Assembly: GCA_964588415.1 (NCBI GenBank)
Contig: CAZPPK010000014.1
Location: 1-30,488 of the forward strand
DNA from: Sulfidibacterium sp964588415
GTDB taxonomy: Bacteria; Bacteroidota; Bacteroidia; Bacteroidales; F082
Length of the DNA stretch: 30,488 bases
Direction of reading: 5' to 3'
The position numbers and the translations under genes were made by a program. How positions within the stretch are numbered: position 1 is the stretch's first letter; each line of letters opens with the position of its first letter. The notes beneath the pieces were generated by a model. It saw only the letters and a program-made list of their open reading frames with translations, was not told where the DNA came from and ran no database searches. Below are positions 24,085 through 30,488 of this stretch, piece after piece.

Positions 24085-24816
24085 TTACCAGTTAATTCCG
24101 TTGGGTTTTCCCTTTACAGCCTTGGCCTTACGTTTTTCTAAATTCTTTAAAGTATTTTTTTCATTATTTCTTAAAGCATCCAACATGCGCTGGGCATCAG
24201 CTTTTGACATGTGGGGTGGCTGGCTGGGCTGTTTTTGATTTTGAGAATTACTCTTTCCATTCTGATTTTTGTTATTCTGATTCTTGTTGTTTTTATCGTT
24301 CTTATTTTTTTTGTTTTTCTCTTTGTTTTTATTTTGTTTTTTATTCTTCCTGTTCTGATTTTTCTTTTGCTGTTGTTTTTTCAACTTTTTACGGGCATAC
24401 TCGAGATTGTACTTGGCATTATAATCATTAGGATTGATCCTCAGTGAATTGATGTAATCTTTAATGCTTTTCTCGTAATGTTTCTGTTGCATCAAAGTGT
24501 TACCCCGATTATACAACGAATTAGCTTTTAATCCGCTATTTTTTGAATTTTTGATAAGATTATTGAAAAGGGGAGCGGCTTCTTTGAAGTTCTTTTCCTG
24601 ATAAATAGCGTCCCCAAGATTAAATTGTGCCTTTTCGTATTTTGGATTTTTCTCCAGTGCTTTTCTATATGCAACTTCTGCGTCGGAGAATTTGCCCTTT
24701 TTAAACAACGCGTTCCCTTTCCTTACCAAAGGCTTAACGTTTTGCGCGTTTACCTGGAAGGTTGTAAGGCCCATTATTACCGAAATTATCCAATATAATA
24801 TTTTATGCTTTCTCAT
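24085..24816 (-). CDS. batC: BatC: TPR protein with Lys/Asn-rich linker
   Basis: This 243-residue protein has a signal peptide at about 1-24 and TPR repeats at about 28-145 (GNALFKKGKFSDAEVAYRKA, NALFKK/YNRGNTLMQQKHYEKS types). A very Lys/Asn/Gln-rich linker follows at about 146-200, and then a helical C-terminal tail. BatC of this group commonly carries such a charged linker. The linker makes hydrophobic-looking shadow frames on the opposite strand. The start overlaps the batB stop by 4 bases (ATGA), so the two are co-translated. Confidence 0.85.
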   Translation of the reverse strand: MRKHKILYWIISVIMGLTTFQVNAQNVKPLVRKGNALFKKGKFSDAEVAYRKALEKNPKYEKAQFNLGDAIYQEKNFKEAAPLFNNLIKNSKNSGLKANSLYNRGNTLMQQKHYEKSIKDYINSLRINPNDYNAKYNLEYARKKLKKQQQKKNQNRKNKKQNKNKEKNKKNKNDKNNKNQNNKNQNGKSNSQNQKQPSQPPHMSKADAQRMLDALRNNEKNTLKNLEKRKAKAVKGKPNGINW

Positions 24817-25841
24817 TTTCCAAAAAAATCAAATTTTGATGCCCACTCGGGTTTTCTTTCAACAATAATCAATTCCAGAATTAACAGCAAAATGGCAGGT
24901 AACAGAAAATATTGGTACCGGTGCACGAAATCAGTAAACTGCCTTTCCTCAATTTCCTGTTTTTGTATTTTGTTAATGTTTTTCAAAATTATGTCAAGGC
25001 CTACGCTGGCATTGTTAGCGCGGGAATAGGTTCCGTCGCCTGCTGTTGCAATATTCTGCAACATCTGTTCATTGAGTTTCGTGACGACGACATTTCCTTT
25101 GCTATCTTTTAAATAGGTTATCGAACCATTGTTGTCTGAAATGGGAATGGGTGCGCCTTCAGCCAGGCCCATCCCGATGGTAAATACACGAATTCCTTTT
25201 GCCGCTGCTTCCTTTGCTGCAGTAATGGGATCGTCAGTATGATTCTCTCCGTCTGAAATGATAATGATGGCTTTGTTATGTTTGTCATTTCCAAATGATT
25301 CTGTTGCCAGGTTGATGGCAGAACCAATAGCAGTACCCTGCACCGGCACTATTTTGGTACTGATGGCCGACAAAAAAAGTTGCGCTGCCGAATAATCTGT
25401 GGTCAACGGAAGCTGTTTAAAAGCTTCCCCGGCAAAAACAATTAAGCCCACACGATCTCCCTGTAATTTGTTTATTAGATTGGAAATAGCCATCTTGGCC
25501 CGGTCGAGACGGTCGGGCTGAATATCCTGGGCCAGCATGGAATTGGAAACGTCAAGTGCAATATAAAGATCAATACCTTTTCGTTTTACCTTTTCAAGAC
25601 GGGAGCCTACTTTTGGATCAATAATCCCTGAAACAAGAAAAACCAGAGCCAGCATCAATAAAAGAAATTTAAGGAAAGAACGGGCATTTGATTTTTGCAG
25701 AATCAGCCTGTTTGTCAAAGCGACTTCTCCAAATCTTTTCCATGCATTTTTTTTCCAGCCGTTAAAGTACCAGAATAGCAGTACAAACAACGCGATGAGC
25801 AAAAATGCCCAGAAAAATTCTTTATGTTCAAATTGAATCAT
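24813..25841 (-). CDS. batB: BatB: membrane von Willebrand factor A protein
   Basis: This 342-residue protein has membrane helices at about 8-26 and 55-73, a vWA domain at about 90-290, and a C-terminal membrane helix near 312-328. The MIDAS motif DxSxS is intact (Asp97, Ser99, Ser101 in ALDVSNSM), followed by Thr in QGTAIG and Asp in IIISDGENH. It is the second of two adjacent vWA proteins, and the pair BatA/BatB is the core of the cluster. The vWA domain probably binds partner proteins through the metal ion on the periplasmic or cytoplasmic face. It starts 23 bases after batA. Confidence 0.9.
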   Translation of the reverse strand: MIQFEHKEFFWAFLLIALFVLLFWYFNGWKKNAWKRFGEVALTNRLILQKSNARSFLKFLLLMLALVFLVSGIIDPKVGSRLEKVKRKGIDLYIALDVSNSMLAQDIQPDRLDRAKMAISNLINKLQGDRVGLIVFAGEAFKQLPLTTDYSAAQLFLSAISTKIVPVQGTAIGSAINLATESFGNDKHNKAIIIISDGENHTDDPITAAKEAAAKGIRVFTIGMGLAEGAPIPISDNNGSITYLKDSKGNVVVTKLNEQMLQNIATAGDGTYSRANNASVGLDIILKNINKIQKQEIEERQFTDFVHRYQYFLLPAILLLILELIIVERKPEWASKFDFFGK

Positions 25842-25864
25842 GCTCTTTTTTCTTTTGATCTAAA

Positions 25865-26860
25865 TCATGGTAATTTCTTAAATACCAGATATCTTAAACT
25901 CACTTCAGCAACAAACAACAGCAGTGCAAACAATGCGAATGGGAAAAATCTTTCCGTTTTTTTCTGAAATTGCTGTACTTCGATCTTAGACTTTTCCAGT
26001 TTATTGATCTCTCCAAAAATTCTCTTCAAAGAAGGTGTATCTGTGGCCCTGAAATATTCACCGCCGGTGGTCTGGGCAATTTTCTGCAACAAGGCTTGGT
26101 CAATTTGTACTTTCATCTGTTGCATCTGAACGCCATAAGGCGTTTGAACCGGGTACGGGGCGTAGCCTTGTGTACCAATTCCGATGGTATAAACCCTGAT
26201 CCCGTACAGTTTTGCCATTTCTGCAGCCGAAAGCGGGTCGATGGCCCCCATATTGTTGACCCCGTCGGTCAGCAGAATGATGACCTTTGATTTGGCTTTG
26301 GATTCCTGTAGGCGGCTTACCGCTGTGGCAAGCCCGTCGCCGATTGCTGTTCCATCCTCCACCATTCCACTCTTGACTTCTTTCAGTAACGTTAATAACA
26401 TGCTGTGATCCAAAGTTAAGGGAGCCTGGGTAAATGCCACCCCGCTGAAAATTACCAAACCGATCCGGTCGTTGGGCCGGTGTTCAATAAAATCGGCTGC
26501 AATGTTTTTTGCAGCACCAATCCGGTCGGGAGTAAAATCCCGGGCTCTCATACTTCCCGAAACGTCTAACGCCAAAACAATGTCAATCCCTTTAATATTG
26601 ATATTTTGTCTGGAAGAAGTAGATTGTGGCCGTGCCATGGCAACAATCAATAAGCTGATAACCAGTATTCTGAGTATAAAAAGGCTGTGCCGTAATCGGG
26701 CTTTTGTATTTTGAGAAAAGCCCCTGAAATACTGCAATCCAGAAAAACGCACTTCAGGCGTACTGTCTTTTTCACGAAACCAGTACCATGCGATCAGCAA
26801 AGGGATCAGCAGGAGTAAATAAAGAAACTCCGGGTTTTTCCATGTGTCTATTCCAAACAT
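25865..26860 (-). CDS. batA: BatA: membrane von Willebrand factor A protein
   Basis: This 331-residue protein has N-terminal membrane segments at about 10-27 and 58-75, a vWA domain at about 92-290 and a C-terminal helix at about 310-325. MIDAS residues Asp99, Ser101 and Ser103 (ALDVSGSM) are present, followed by DGTAIGDGLA and IILLTDGVNN. It is a close paralogue of BatB with the same topology. Its ATG lies directly against the stop of the upstream BatD-like gene, with no gap, as expected in one transcript. A role in stress or oxygen tolerance is known for Bacteroides homologues; the biochemical function is not settled. Confidence 0.9.
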   Translation of the reverse strand: MFGIDTWKNPEFLYLLLLIPLLIAWYWFREKDSTPEVRFSGLQYFRGFSQNTKARLRHSLFILRILVISLLIVAMARPQSTSSRQNINIKGIDIVLALDVSGSMRARDFTPDRIGAAKNIAADFIEHRPNDRIGLVIFSGVAFTQAPLTLDHSMLLTLLKEVKSGMVEDGTAIGDGLATAVSRLQESKAKSKVIILLTDGVNNMGAIDPLSAAEMAKLYGIRVYTIGIGTQGYAPYPVQTPYGVQMQQMKVQIDQALLQKIAQTTGGEYFRATDTPSLKRIFGEINKLEKSKIEVQQFQKKTERFFPFALFALLLFVAEVSLRYLVFKKLP

Positions 26861-27880
26861 TTATTCGTCTCCCTTTTTTTCTTCGTTTTCAATATTTTCT
26901 TCACTGACCTGATTTTCCTTGCCTTCTTCTTCTTCCGGTTGAAGAAGAATTTTGGTTTCATTGACAAAATCAACACAGAAATTCAACGTGGTCTCATTTT
27001 CCAACGGTGAAGGAACAGCTTTGGCAAATTTCACCAGATCAGACAATACCAAAGTGTCTTTTAATTTGCCTATCGCCTGGCTGTTTATCTTTTCTTTCTG
27101 AAGGTGGTCCAGTATCTCATCCGATGTCATTTCGAGCGCTTCAAACCTAAACCGATCGGTGAAATACTCTTTCATAATATCCGTAATGTCAGTATAGTAG
27201 AGTTTAAGCTTCCCTGCCTGCCAGACTCTTGCCAGCCGCAATTCTTCCAGCTTCTTAATCGCCAGTTCGTAGGGCGGTAACTTAGGTTTGGGTTTTTTCG
27301 CAAACATCGGTTTGTTTTTCCTCCTCCTTTGGATGAACAAAGTCAGGAAAATGATGGCTGCAATTCCCACAAGTACCAATAAAACCCAGGGAAGAATTTC
27401 CCCCAGAGTATAAGGCTCTTTTTCAGGACCTTTAATGACTTTGAAGGCTTTGGAAGTATCTACCATGGGCGTGTAAACATGCAAATACAGCATTTGGGTA
27501 CTTAGCGTATCTACTTTTCCGGTGCCACTATGAATAAGGTTGAAGTTAAGCGGTGGAACGGTAAAATACCCTGAATCAAAAGATGTTATGGTAATGTGGC
27601 GGGTTAAATTGGTAAATCCGTTGCTGGTAATCGAATCAATCTTCCCGCTTTTGATCATTTCAATATGAGGCGCCAGTGTGTCATTCAAAACCGGCCATTC
27701 CAACTTAAATCCTTTCGGAACTTTAGCATTGAGATTAAGTCCTATCTGGTCGCCGATCATGATCGCATTGGTATCCAAAGTGGCATTCACTGTGGTCATC
27801 TGAGCCTGAGTTGCATTCACAAAAAGAATGGTGATCAGACCGGCAAGGGATGCTTTAAACACTGACATCGTTCTTCTCAT
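26861..27880 (-). CDS. BatD/DUF4381-like accessory protein of the bat cluster
   Basis: The frame is open to 28063, but the ATG at 27880 gives a clean signal peptide (MRRTMSVFKASLAGLITILF, ending ATQAQ). It begins just after the stop of the DUF58 gene, so I use it; the product is 339 residues. An Ig-like periplasmic domain covers about 25-155, followed by a membrane helix near 165-188 (LPWVLLVLVGIAAIIFLTLF). A helical cytoplasmic domain follows (YELAIKKLEELRLARVWQ, YYTDITDIMKEYFTDRF) and the tail is Glu-rich. The layout resembles BatD and DUF4381 proteins of MoxR clusters. It sits at the standard place between the DUF58 gene and batA. Confidence 0.75.
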   Translation of the reverse strand: MRRTMSVFKASLAGLITILFVNATQAQMTTVNATLDTNAIMIGDQIGLNLNAKVPKGFKLEWPVLNDTLAPHIEMIKSGKIDSITSNGFTNLTRHITITSFDSGYFTVPPLNFNLIHSGTGKVDTLSTQMLYLHVYTPMVDTSKAFKVIKGPEKEPYTLGEILPWVLLVLVGIAAIIFLTLFIQRRRKNKPMFAKKPKPKLPPYELAIKKLEELRLARVWQAGKLKLYYTDITDIMKEYFTDRFRFEALEMTSDEILDHLQKEKINSQAIGKLKDTLVLSDLVKFAKAVPSPLENETTLNFCVDFVNETKILLQPEEEEGKENQVSEENIENEEKKGDE

Positions 27881-27882
27881 TT

Positions 27883-28758
27883 TCAACTTCTTGCCTCCCT
27901 TTTTTTGAACATTTTGATTAAAGGTTTTATGTAATCTTCGCCCGTATTGACTTTCACAACATCGACACCTAACTTGGAAAATAAAATATCCAACTCCTGG
28001 GTTTTTTGTTGTGCCCAGTGATTGAAACGCCTTCTTACGGCTTTGTTTCCTGTATTGACCCACATTTTTTCTCCGGTCTCGGCATCAATCATTCTCATTA
28101 AACCCACATCCGGTAATGCAATTTCCCGCTGGTCGGTGATGCGGATTGCTATCAGGTCATGTTTGTGTTTGGCGATTTGAACTGCTTTTTCAAAACCTTC
28201 ACCCATAAAATCGGAAATCAGAAAAGCTGTGGCCCTTTTCTTAATAACATTAGTAAGAAAACGAAGTGCTTCAGAAATGTTGGTGCCTTTATTTTCAGCT
28301 TTGAAATCGATAAGTTCTCTTATAATTCTAAGAATATGTGAAGAACCTTTCTTAGGTGGAATGAATTTCTCAATTTTGTCTGAAAAAAAGATCACGCCCA
28401 CTTTATCATTATTTTGGATGGCCGAGAAAGAAAGTACGGCAGCAATTTCTGCAATAAGTTCCTGCTTTAACTGCCCGTTTGTACCAAAATTATTGGAACC
28501 GGAAACATCAATCAAAAGTATTACCGTCAGTTCACGCTCTTCTTCAAAGATCTTAACGAAGGGATGATTGAAACGTGCCGTAACATTCCAGTCAATTCTG
28601 CGAATGTCATCACCAAACTGATATTCACGCACCTCACTGAATGCCATTCCCCGGCCTTTGAAAACGCTATGATACTCGCCCGAAAAGATCTGTCTGGACA
28701 AACCCCGGGTTTTGATTTCTATTTTTCGGACCTTCTTAAATAATTCCTGTGCTTCCAT
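27883..28758 (-). CDS. DUF58 vWA-like protein of the MoxR cluster
   Basis: This 291-residue protein carries the DUF58 signature GDDIRRIDWNVTARFNHPFV, followed by a vWA-like MIDAS motif (Asp84, Ser86, Ser88 in LLIDVSGSNN). No signal peptide is seen, so it is cytoplasmic. DUF58 proteins are regular partners of MoxR ATPases and are thought to couple them to membrane vWA proteins. Its stop is 2 bases before the start of the downstream accessory gene. Upstream, the repeat and the frameshifted four-helix gene now separate it from moxR. Confidence 0.87.
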   Translation of the reverse strand: MEAQELFKKVRKIEIKTRGLSRQIFSGEYHSVFKGRGMAFSEVREYQFGDDIRRIDWNVTARFNHPFVKIFEEERELTVILLIDVSGSNNFGTNGQLKQELIAEIAAVLSFSAIQNNDKVGVIFFSDKIEKFIPPKKGSSHILRIIRELIDFKAENKGTNISEALRFLTNVIKKRATAFLISDFMGEGFEKAVQIAKHKHDLIAIRITDQREIALPDVGLMRMIDAETGEKMWVNTGNKAVRRRFNHWAQQKTQELDILFSKLGVDVVKVNTGEDYIKPLIKMFKKREARS

Positions 28759-28828
28759 TTTGAGATGCGAGTTTTGAGTTTTGTGTTTCCTCCGGTTCTG
28801 TTTTATGGTTAAGTGTTTTTGTATTTAA

Positions 28829-28843
28829 TCCGCCTGAGGCGGA
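28829..28843. repeat. Short perfect palindrome at the edge of copy B
   Basis: Arms tccgcc and ggcgga enclose tga. It directly abuts repeat copy B, forming a third hairpin in the composite element between the DUF58 gene and the four-helix gene. Because the window begins at the equivalent point, it cannot be seen whether copy A also has it. Confidence 0.75.
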
Positions 28844-28925
28844 CAAGGGATTAATTCCCCGCCCCTTGGGGCGATTAATAATCTCCTTTTGATACCCCGC
28901 TGCTCTGCGGCGGGGGTAGTTCATT
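28843..28925. repeat. Palindromic repeat unit, copy B
   Basis: It matches 1-84 in the same orientation with one substitution and a one-base indel. The hairpins are cgcccc-tt-ggggcg and taccccgctgc-tct-gcggcgggggta. On the minus strand the part from 28925 down to 28875 is in frame with the restored four-helix-bundle protein and encodes its last residues (ELPPPQSSGVSKGDY, stop at 28875-28877). The repeat is thus partly coding. Its presence at two loci 28.8 kb apart suggests a dispersed element. Confidence 0.85.
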
Positions 28926-29301
28926 GCCTTTTACTTCCGACTTATCCAGATAATTTATCATTCCTTTAATCATTTTCTCAATTTCGTTCGCTTTATTAAA
29001 TAGATCATCAAATGTTTTTTTTATCAATGAAACCTATATCAAATGATCTGTATAGCTGGGATCTTAATTCAGAAAATGAACCTTTTGCAATCCATAAAAA
29101 CTGTTTGAATTCTTTATTTCCACCTCTCCCTTGCCCTTCAGCAATATTGTCCATAATTGATCCGGAAGATCCCAACATCTGTGAACGCAATCTGTTGTCA
29201 TTCTTAAAACGTGGGTTTGAGACGATGTCATATACCAATTTTGCAAGTGTTCTGGCCTTTTGCCAAGCTTTTATTTCTTCAAATTGATTAAATGATGACA
29301 T
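28875..29301 (-). pseudogene. Four-helix-bundle (S23/IVS-type) protein, frameshifted
   Basis: The first 97 residues (from 29301) match the four-helix-bundle family first seen with 23S rRNA intervening sequences: FEEIKAWQKARTLAKLVYDI, then GSSGSIMDNIAEGQGRGGNK, then FKQFLWIAKGSFSELRSQLY. The frame stops after FIDKKNI at 29008. An 8-base T-run at 29015-29022 (A8 on the coding strand) is the likely cause. With one base fewer the frame continues DKKTFDDLFNKANEIEKMIK and ends in the repeat at 28875, giving a normal length of about 140 residues. It may be a true pseudogene, a phase-variable or slippery site, or a sequencing error. It lies 38 bases after the moxR stop, inside the bat operon. Confidence 0.85.
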
Positions 29302-29339
29302 TGTAAATATTATTAATGATTTCTATGGCTCCAAACTCT

Positions 29340-30332
29340 TTAAGGAACTTCAACAGTATTTAGAATTTCGTTGATGATGTCTTCGCTGGTGATATTTTCA
29401 GCTTCAGCTTCATAAGTCAGGCCGATTCTGTGACGCAAAACATCATGCGCTACGGCTCGAATATCTTCAGGAATCACATATCCTCTTCCTTTTATAAAAG
29501 CCAGCGCTTTGGCTGCTAAAGCCAGATAAATACTTGCCCTTGGGGAAGCCCCGTAAGAAATCAGGCCTGAATATTTATTCAGATGAAAATCTTCCGGATA
29601 ACGGGATGCAAAAACAATATCCGTAATATAATTTTCAATTTTTTCATCCAGGTAAATTTGCCTTACCAGTTCCCTGGCATGAGTAATATCGGCGATTTTG
29701 ACGATGGTATTGGGATGGGCGAAGGTGTTGGTAATATTTTGACGAAGGATTTGTTTTTCTTCTTCCTTTTTGGGATAGTTAATGACCACCTTCAGCATAA
29801 AACGGTCCACCTGCGCTTCCGGCAACGGATAAGTTCCTTCCTGCTCAATGGGGTTTTGGGTAGCCATGACCAAAAAAGGTTCTTCCAGTTTAAAAGTCTG
29901 TTCGCCAATGGTTATCTGACGCTCCTGCATGGCTTCCAGCAAAGCACTCTGCACCTTAGCAGGAGAACGGTTGATTTCATCCGCCAGAATAAAGTTAGCA
30001 AATATCGGTCCTTTCTTCACTTCAAATTCTTCCCTTTTGATACTATATATTAAAGTACCGAGTAAATCGGCCGGTAGGAGATCAGGTGTAAACTGGATCC
30101 TACTAAATTTAGCATTGATGATTTTTGACAATGTATTAATGGAAAGTGTTTTAGCCAAACCAGGTACCCCTTCCAGCAAGATGTGTCCATTGGCCAGTAA
30201 ACCAATCAGCAATCGTTCTGTCATGTGCTGTTGCCCGACAATAACTTTGTTCATTTCGATTTTTATCAAATCGAGGAACTGCCTTTCTTTTTGAATTTTT
30301 TCGTTTAGTTCGCGAATGTCCGTTTCTAACAT
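29340..30332 (-). CDS. moxR: MoxR-family AAA+ ATPase
   Basis: This 330-residue cytoplasmic ATPase has Walker A GVPGLAKT (Gly55-Thr62), Walker B FILADEINR (Asp118-Glu119) with INRSPAKVQSALLEAMQE, and sensor 1 region MATQNPIEQEGTYPLPEAQ followed by DRF. A helical lid follows, with SPRASIYLALAAKALAF. MoxR proteins act as chaperone-like ATPases that help mature or activate partners with vWA/DUF58 domains. It is the first gene of the bat cluster, with a candidate promoter about 30 bases upstream. In Bacteroidota it is normally followed directly by the DUF58 gene; here a four-helix gene intervenes. Confidence 0.92.
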   Translation of the reverse strand: MLETDIRELNEKIQKERQFLDLIKIEMNKVIVGQQHMTERLLIGLLANGHILLEGVPGLAKTLSINTLSKIINAKFSRIQFTPDLLPADLLGTLIYSIKREEFEVKKGPIFANFILADEINRSPAKVQSALLEAMQERQITIGEQTFKLEEPFLVMATQNPIEQEGTYPLPEAQVDRFMLKVVINYPKKEEEKQILRQNITNTFAHPNTIVKIADITHARELVRQIYLDEKIENYITDIVFASRYPEDFHLNKYSGLISYGASPRASIYLALAAKALAFIKGRGYVIPEDIRAVAHDVLRHRIGLTYEAEAENITSEDIINEILNTVEVP

Positions 30333-30358
30333 GGTTACTACTTTTAAATTGTGTCATG

Positions 30359-30366
30359 CAAATATA
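30359..30366 (-). promoter_or_regulatory. Candidate -7 element for moxR/bat operon
   Basis: On the minus strand TATATTTG matches TAnnTTTG exactly, 26 bases before the moxR ATG. A TTTG lies upstream of it, but with about 16 bases of spacing, somewhat short for a -33 element. Confidence 0.5.
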
Positions 30367-30472
30367 GCAACAACCAGTTTTTCAAACTTGTTAATCTATG
30401 TTAAAGTGATTTATAATTTATTAAATAAGGTCACTAGTGTTAAGTTAAATATGATATAACGTAAATAATTTG

Positions 30473-30480
30473 TATCTTTA
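30473..30480 (+). promoter_or_regulatory. Possible divergent -7 element at window end
   Basis: TATCTTTA resembles TAnnTTTG with the last base changed and is followed by cgcaaaaa. It could drive a gene beyond the window, divergent from moxR. No clear -33 element was found. Confidence 0.25.
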
Positions 30481-30488
30481 CGCAAAAA

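Noticed and set aside
24204..24447. Small hydrophobic plus-strand proteins opposite batC
   Set aside because: They are the antisense reading of the Lys/Asn-rich BatC linker; T-rich antisense codons look hydrophobic by chance.
28736..28924. Minus-strand 62-residue protein starting in the repeat
   Set aside because: It is an alternative frame through the palindromic repeat; the in-frame continuation of the four-helix gene explains the sequence better.
29012..29287. Plus-strand 91-residue protein
   Set aside because: It is fully antisense to the recognisable four-helix-bundle gene and has no family features.

Overview
The window looks like a chromosomal segment from a Bacteroidota bacterium, probably an uncultured or environmental, anaerobic or facultative member. 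The evidence is a complete MoxR/DUF58/BatABCDE-type cluster, lipoprotein signals of the Bacteroidota kind, TAnnTTTG-like -7 elements, few Shine-Dalgarno sequences, about 40% G+C by eye, and a four-helix-bundle (S23/IVS-type) gene with GC-rich palindromic repeats. A lower rank cannot be read from this sequence.

Layout. (1) 1-110 holds palindromic repeats; most of this block recurs at 28843-28925. (2) 235-2524 (+) encodes a GMC-family flavoprotein and a DoxX-family membrane protein, ending at a bidirectional terminator. (3) 2610-5728 (-) encodes an M24B Xaa-Pro aminopeptidase, a GH73-type glucosaminidase with two LysM domains, and a small lipoprotein with a GldN-like C-terminus. (4) 6196-16434 (+) is the most unusual part. 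Six genes encode homologues of the group 4 hydrogenase/complex I subunits HyfC, HyfE, HyfF, HyfG, HyfI and HyfB. They are followed by a PII-like DUF190 protein and two overlapping MutS-domain-V ATPase genes. (5) 16531-21157 (-) encodes a large protein combining receiver-like domains with a PEP-synthase-type ATP-grasp domain, and a lipoprotein-like protein with a degenerate transglutaminase core. (6) 21297-30332 (-) is the bat cluster, transcribed moxR, then DUF58, a BatD-like accessory gene, batA, batB, batC, batD and batE. A frameshifted four-helix-bundle gene and its repeat sit between moxR and the DUF58 gene.

Main point. The hydrogenase-like complex appears to have lost its redox chemistry. 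The large subunit keeps only one of the four NiFe-ligand cysteines. The small subunit contains no cysteine at all, so it cannot carry the proximal 4Fe-4S cluster by the usual ligands. No ferredoxin-type subunit (HyfA/HyfH) is encoded. The two antiporter-like membrane subunits nevertheless keep the buried Glu/Lys residues of the proton pathway. This resembles the 'energy-converting hydrogenase-related' (Ehr) group but is more completely stripped. With DUF190 and the paired MutS-like ATPases immediately downstream, it may be an undescribed ion-translocating or sensing module. That function is inference; the residue losses are read directly from the sequence.

The bat cluster should encode a membrane-associated MoxR/vWA assembly linked in Bacteroides to oxygen or stress tolerance. 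The remaining genes look like ordinary housekeeping or envelope functions, several with altered catalytic residues.
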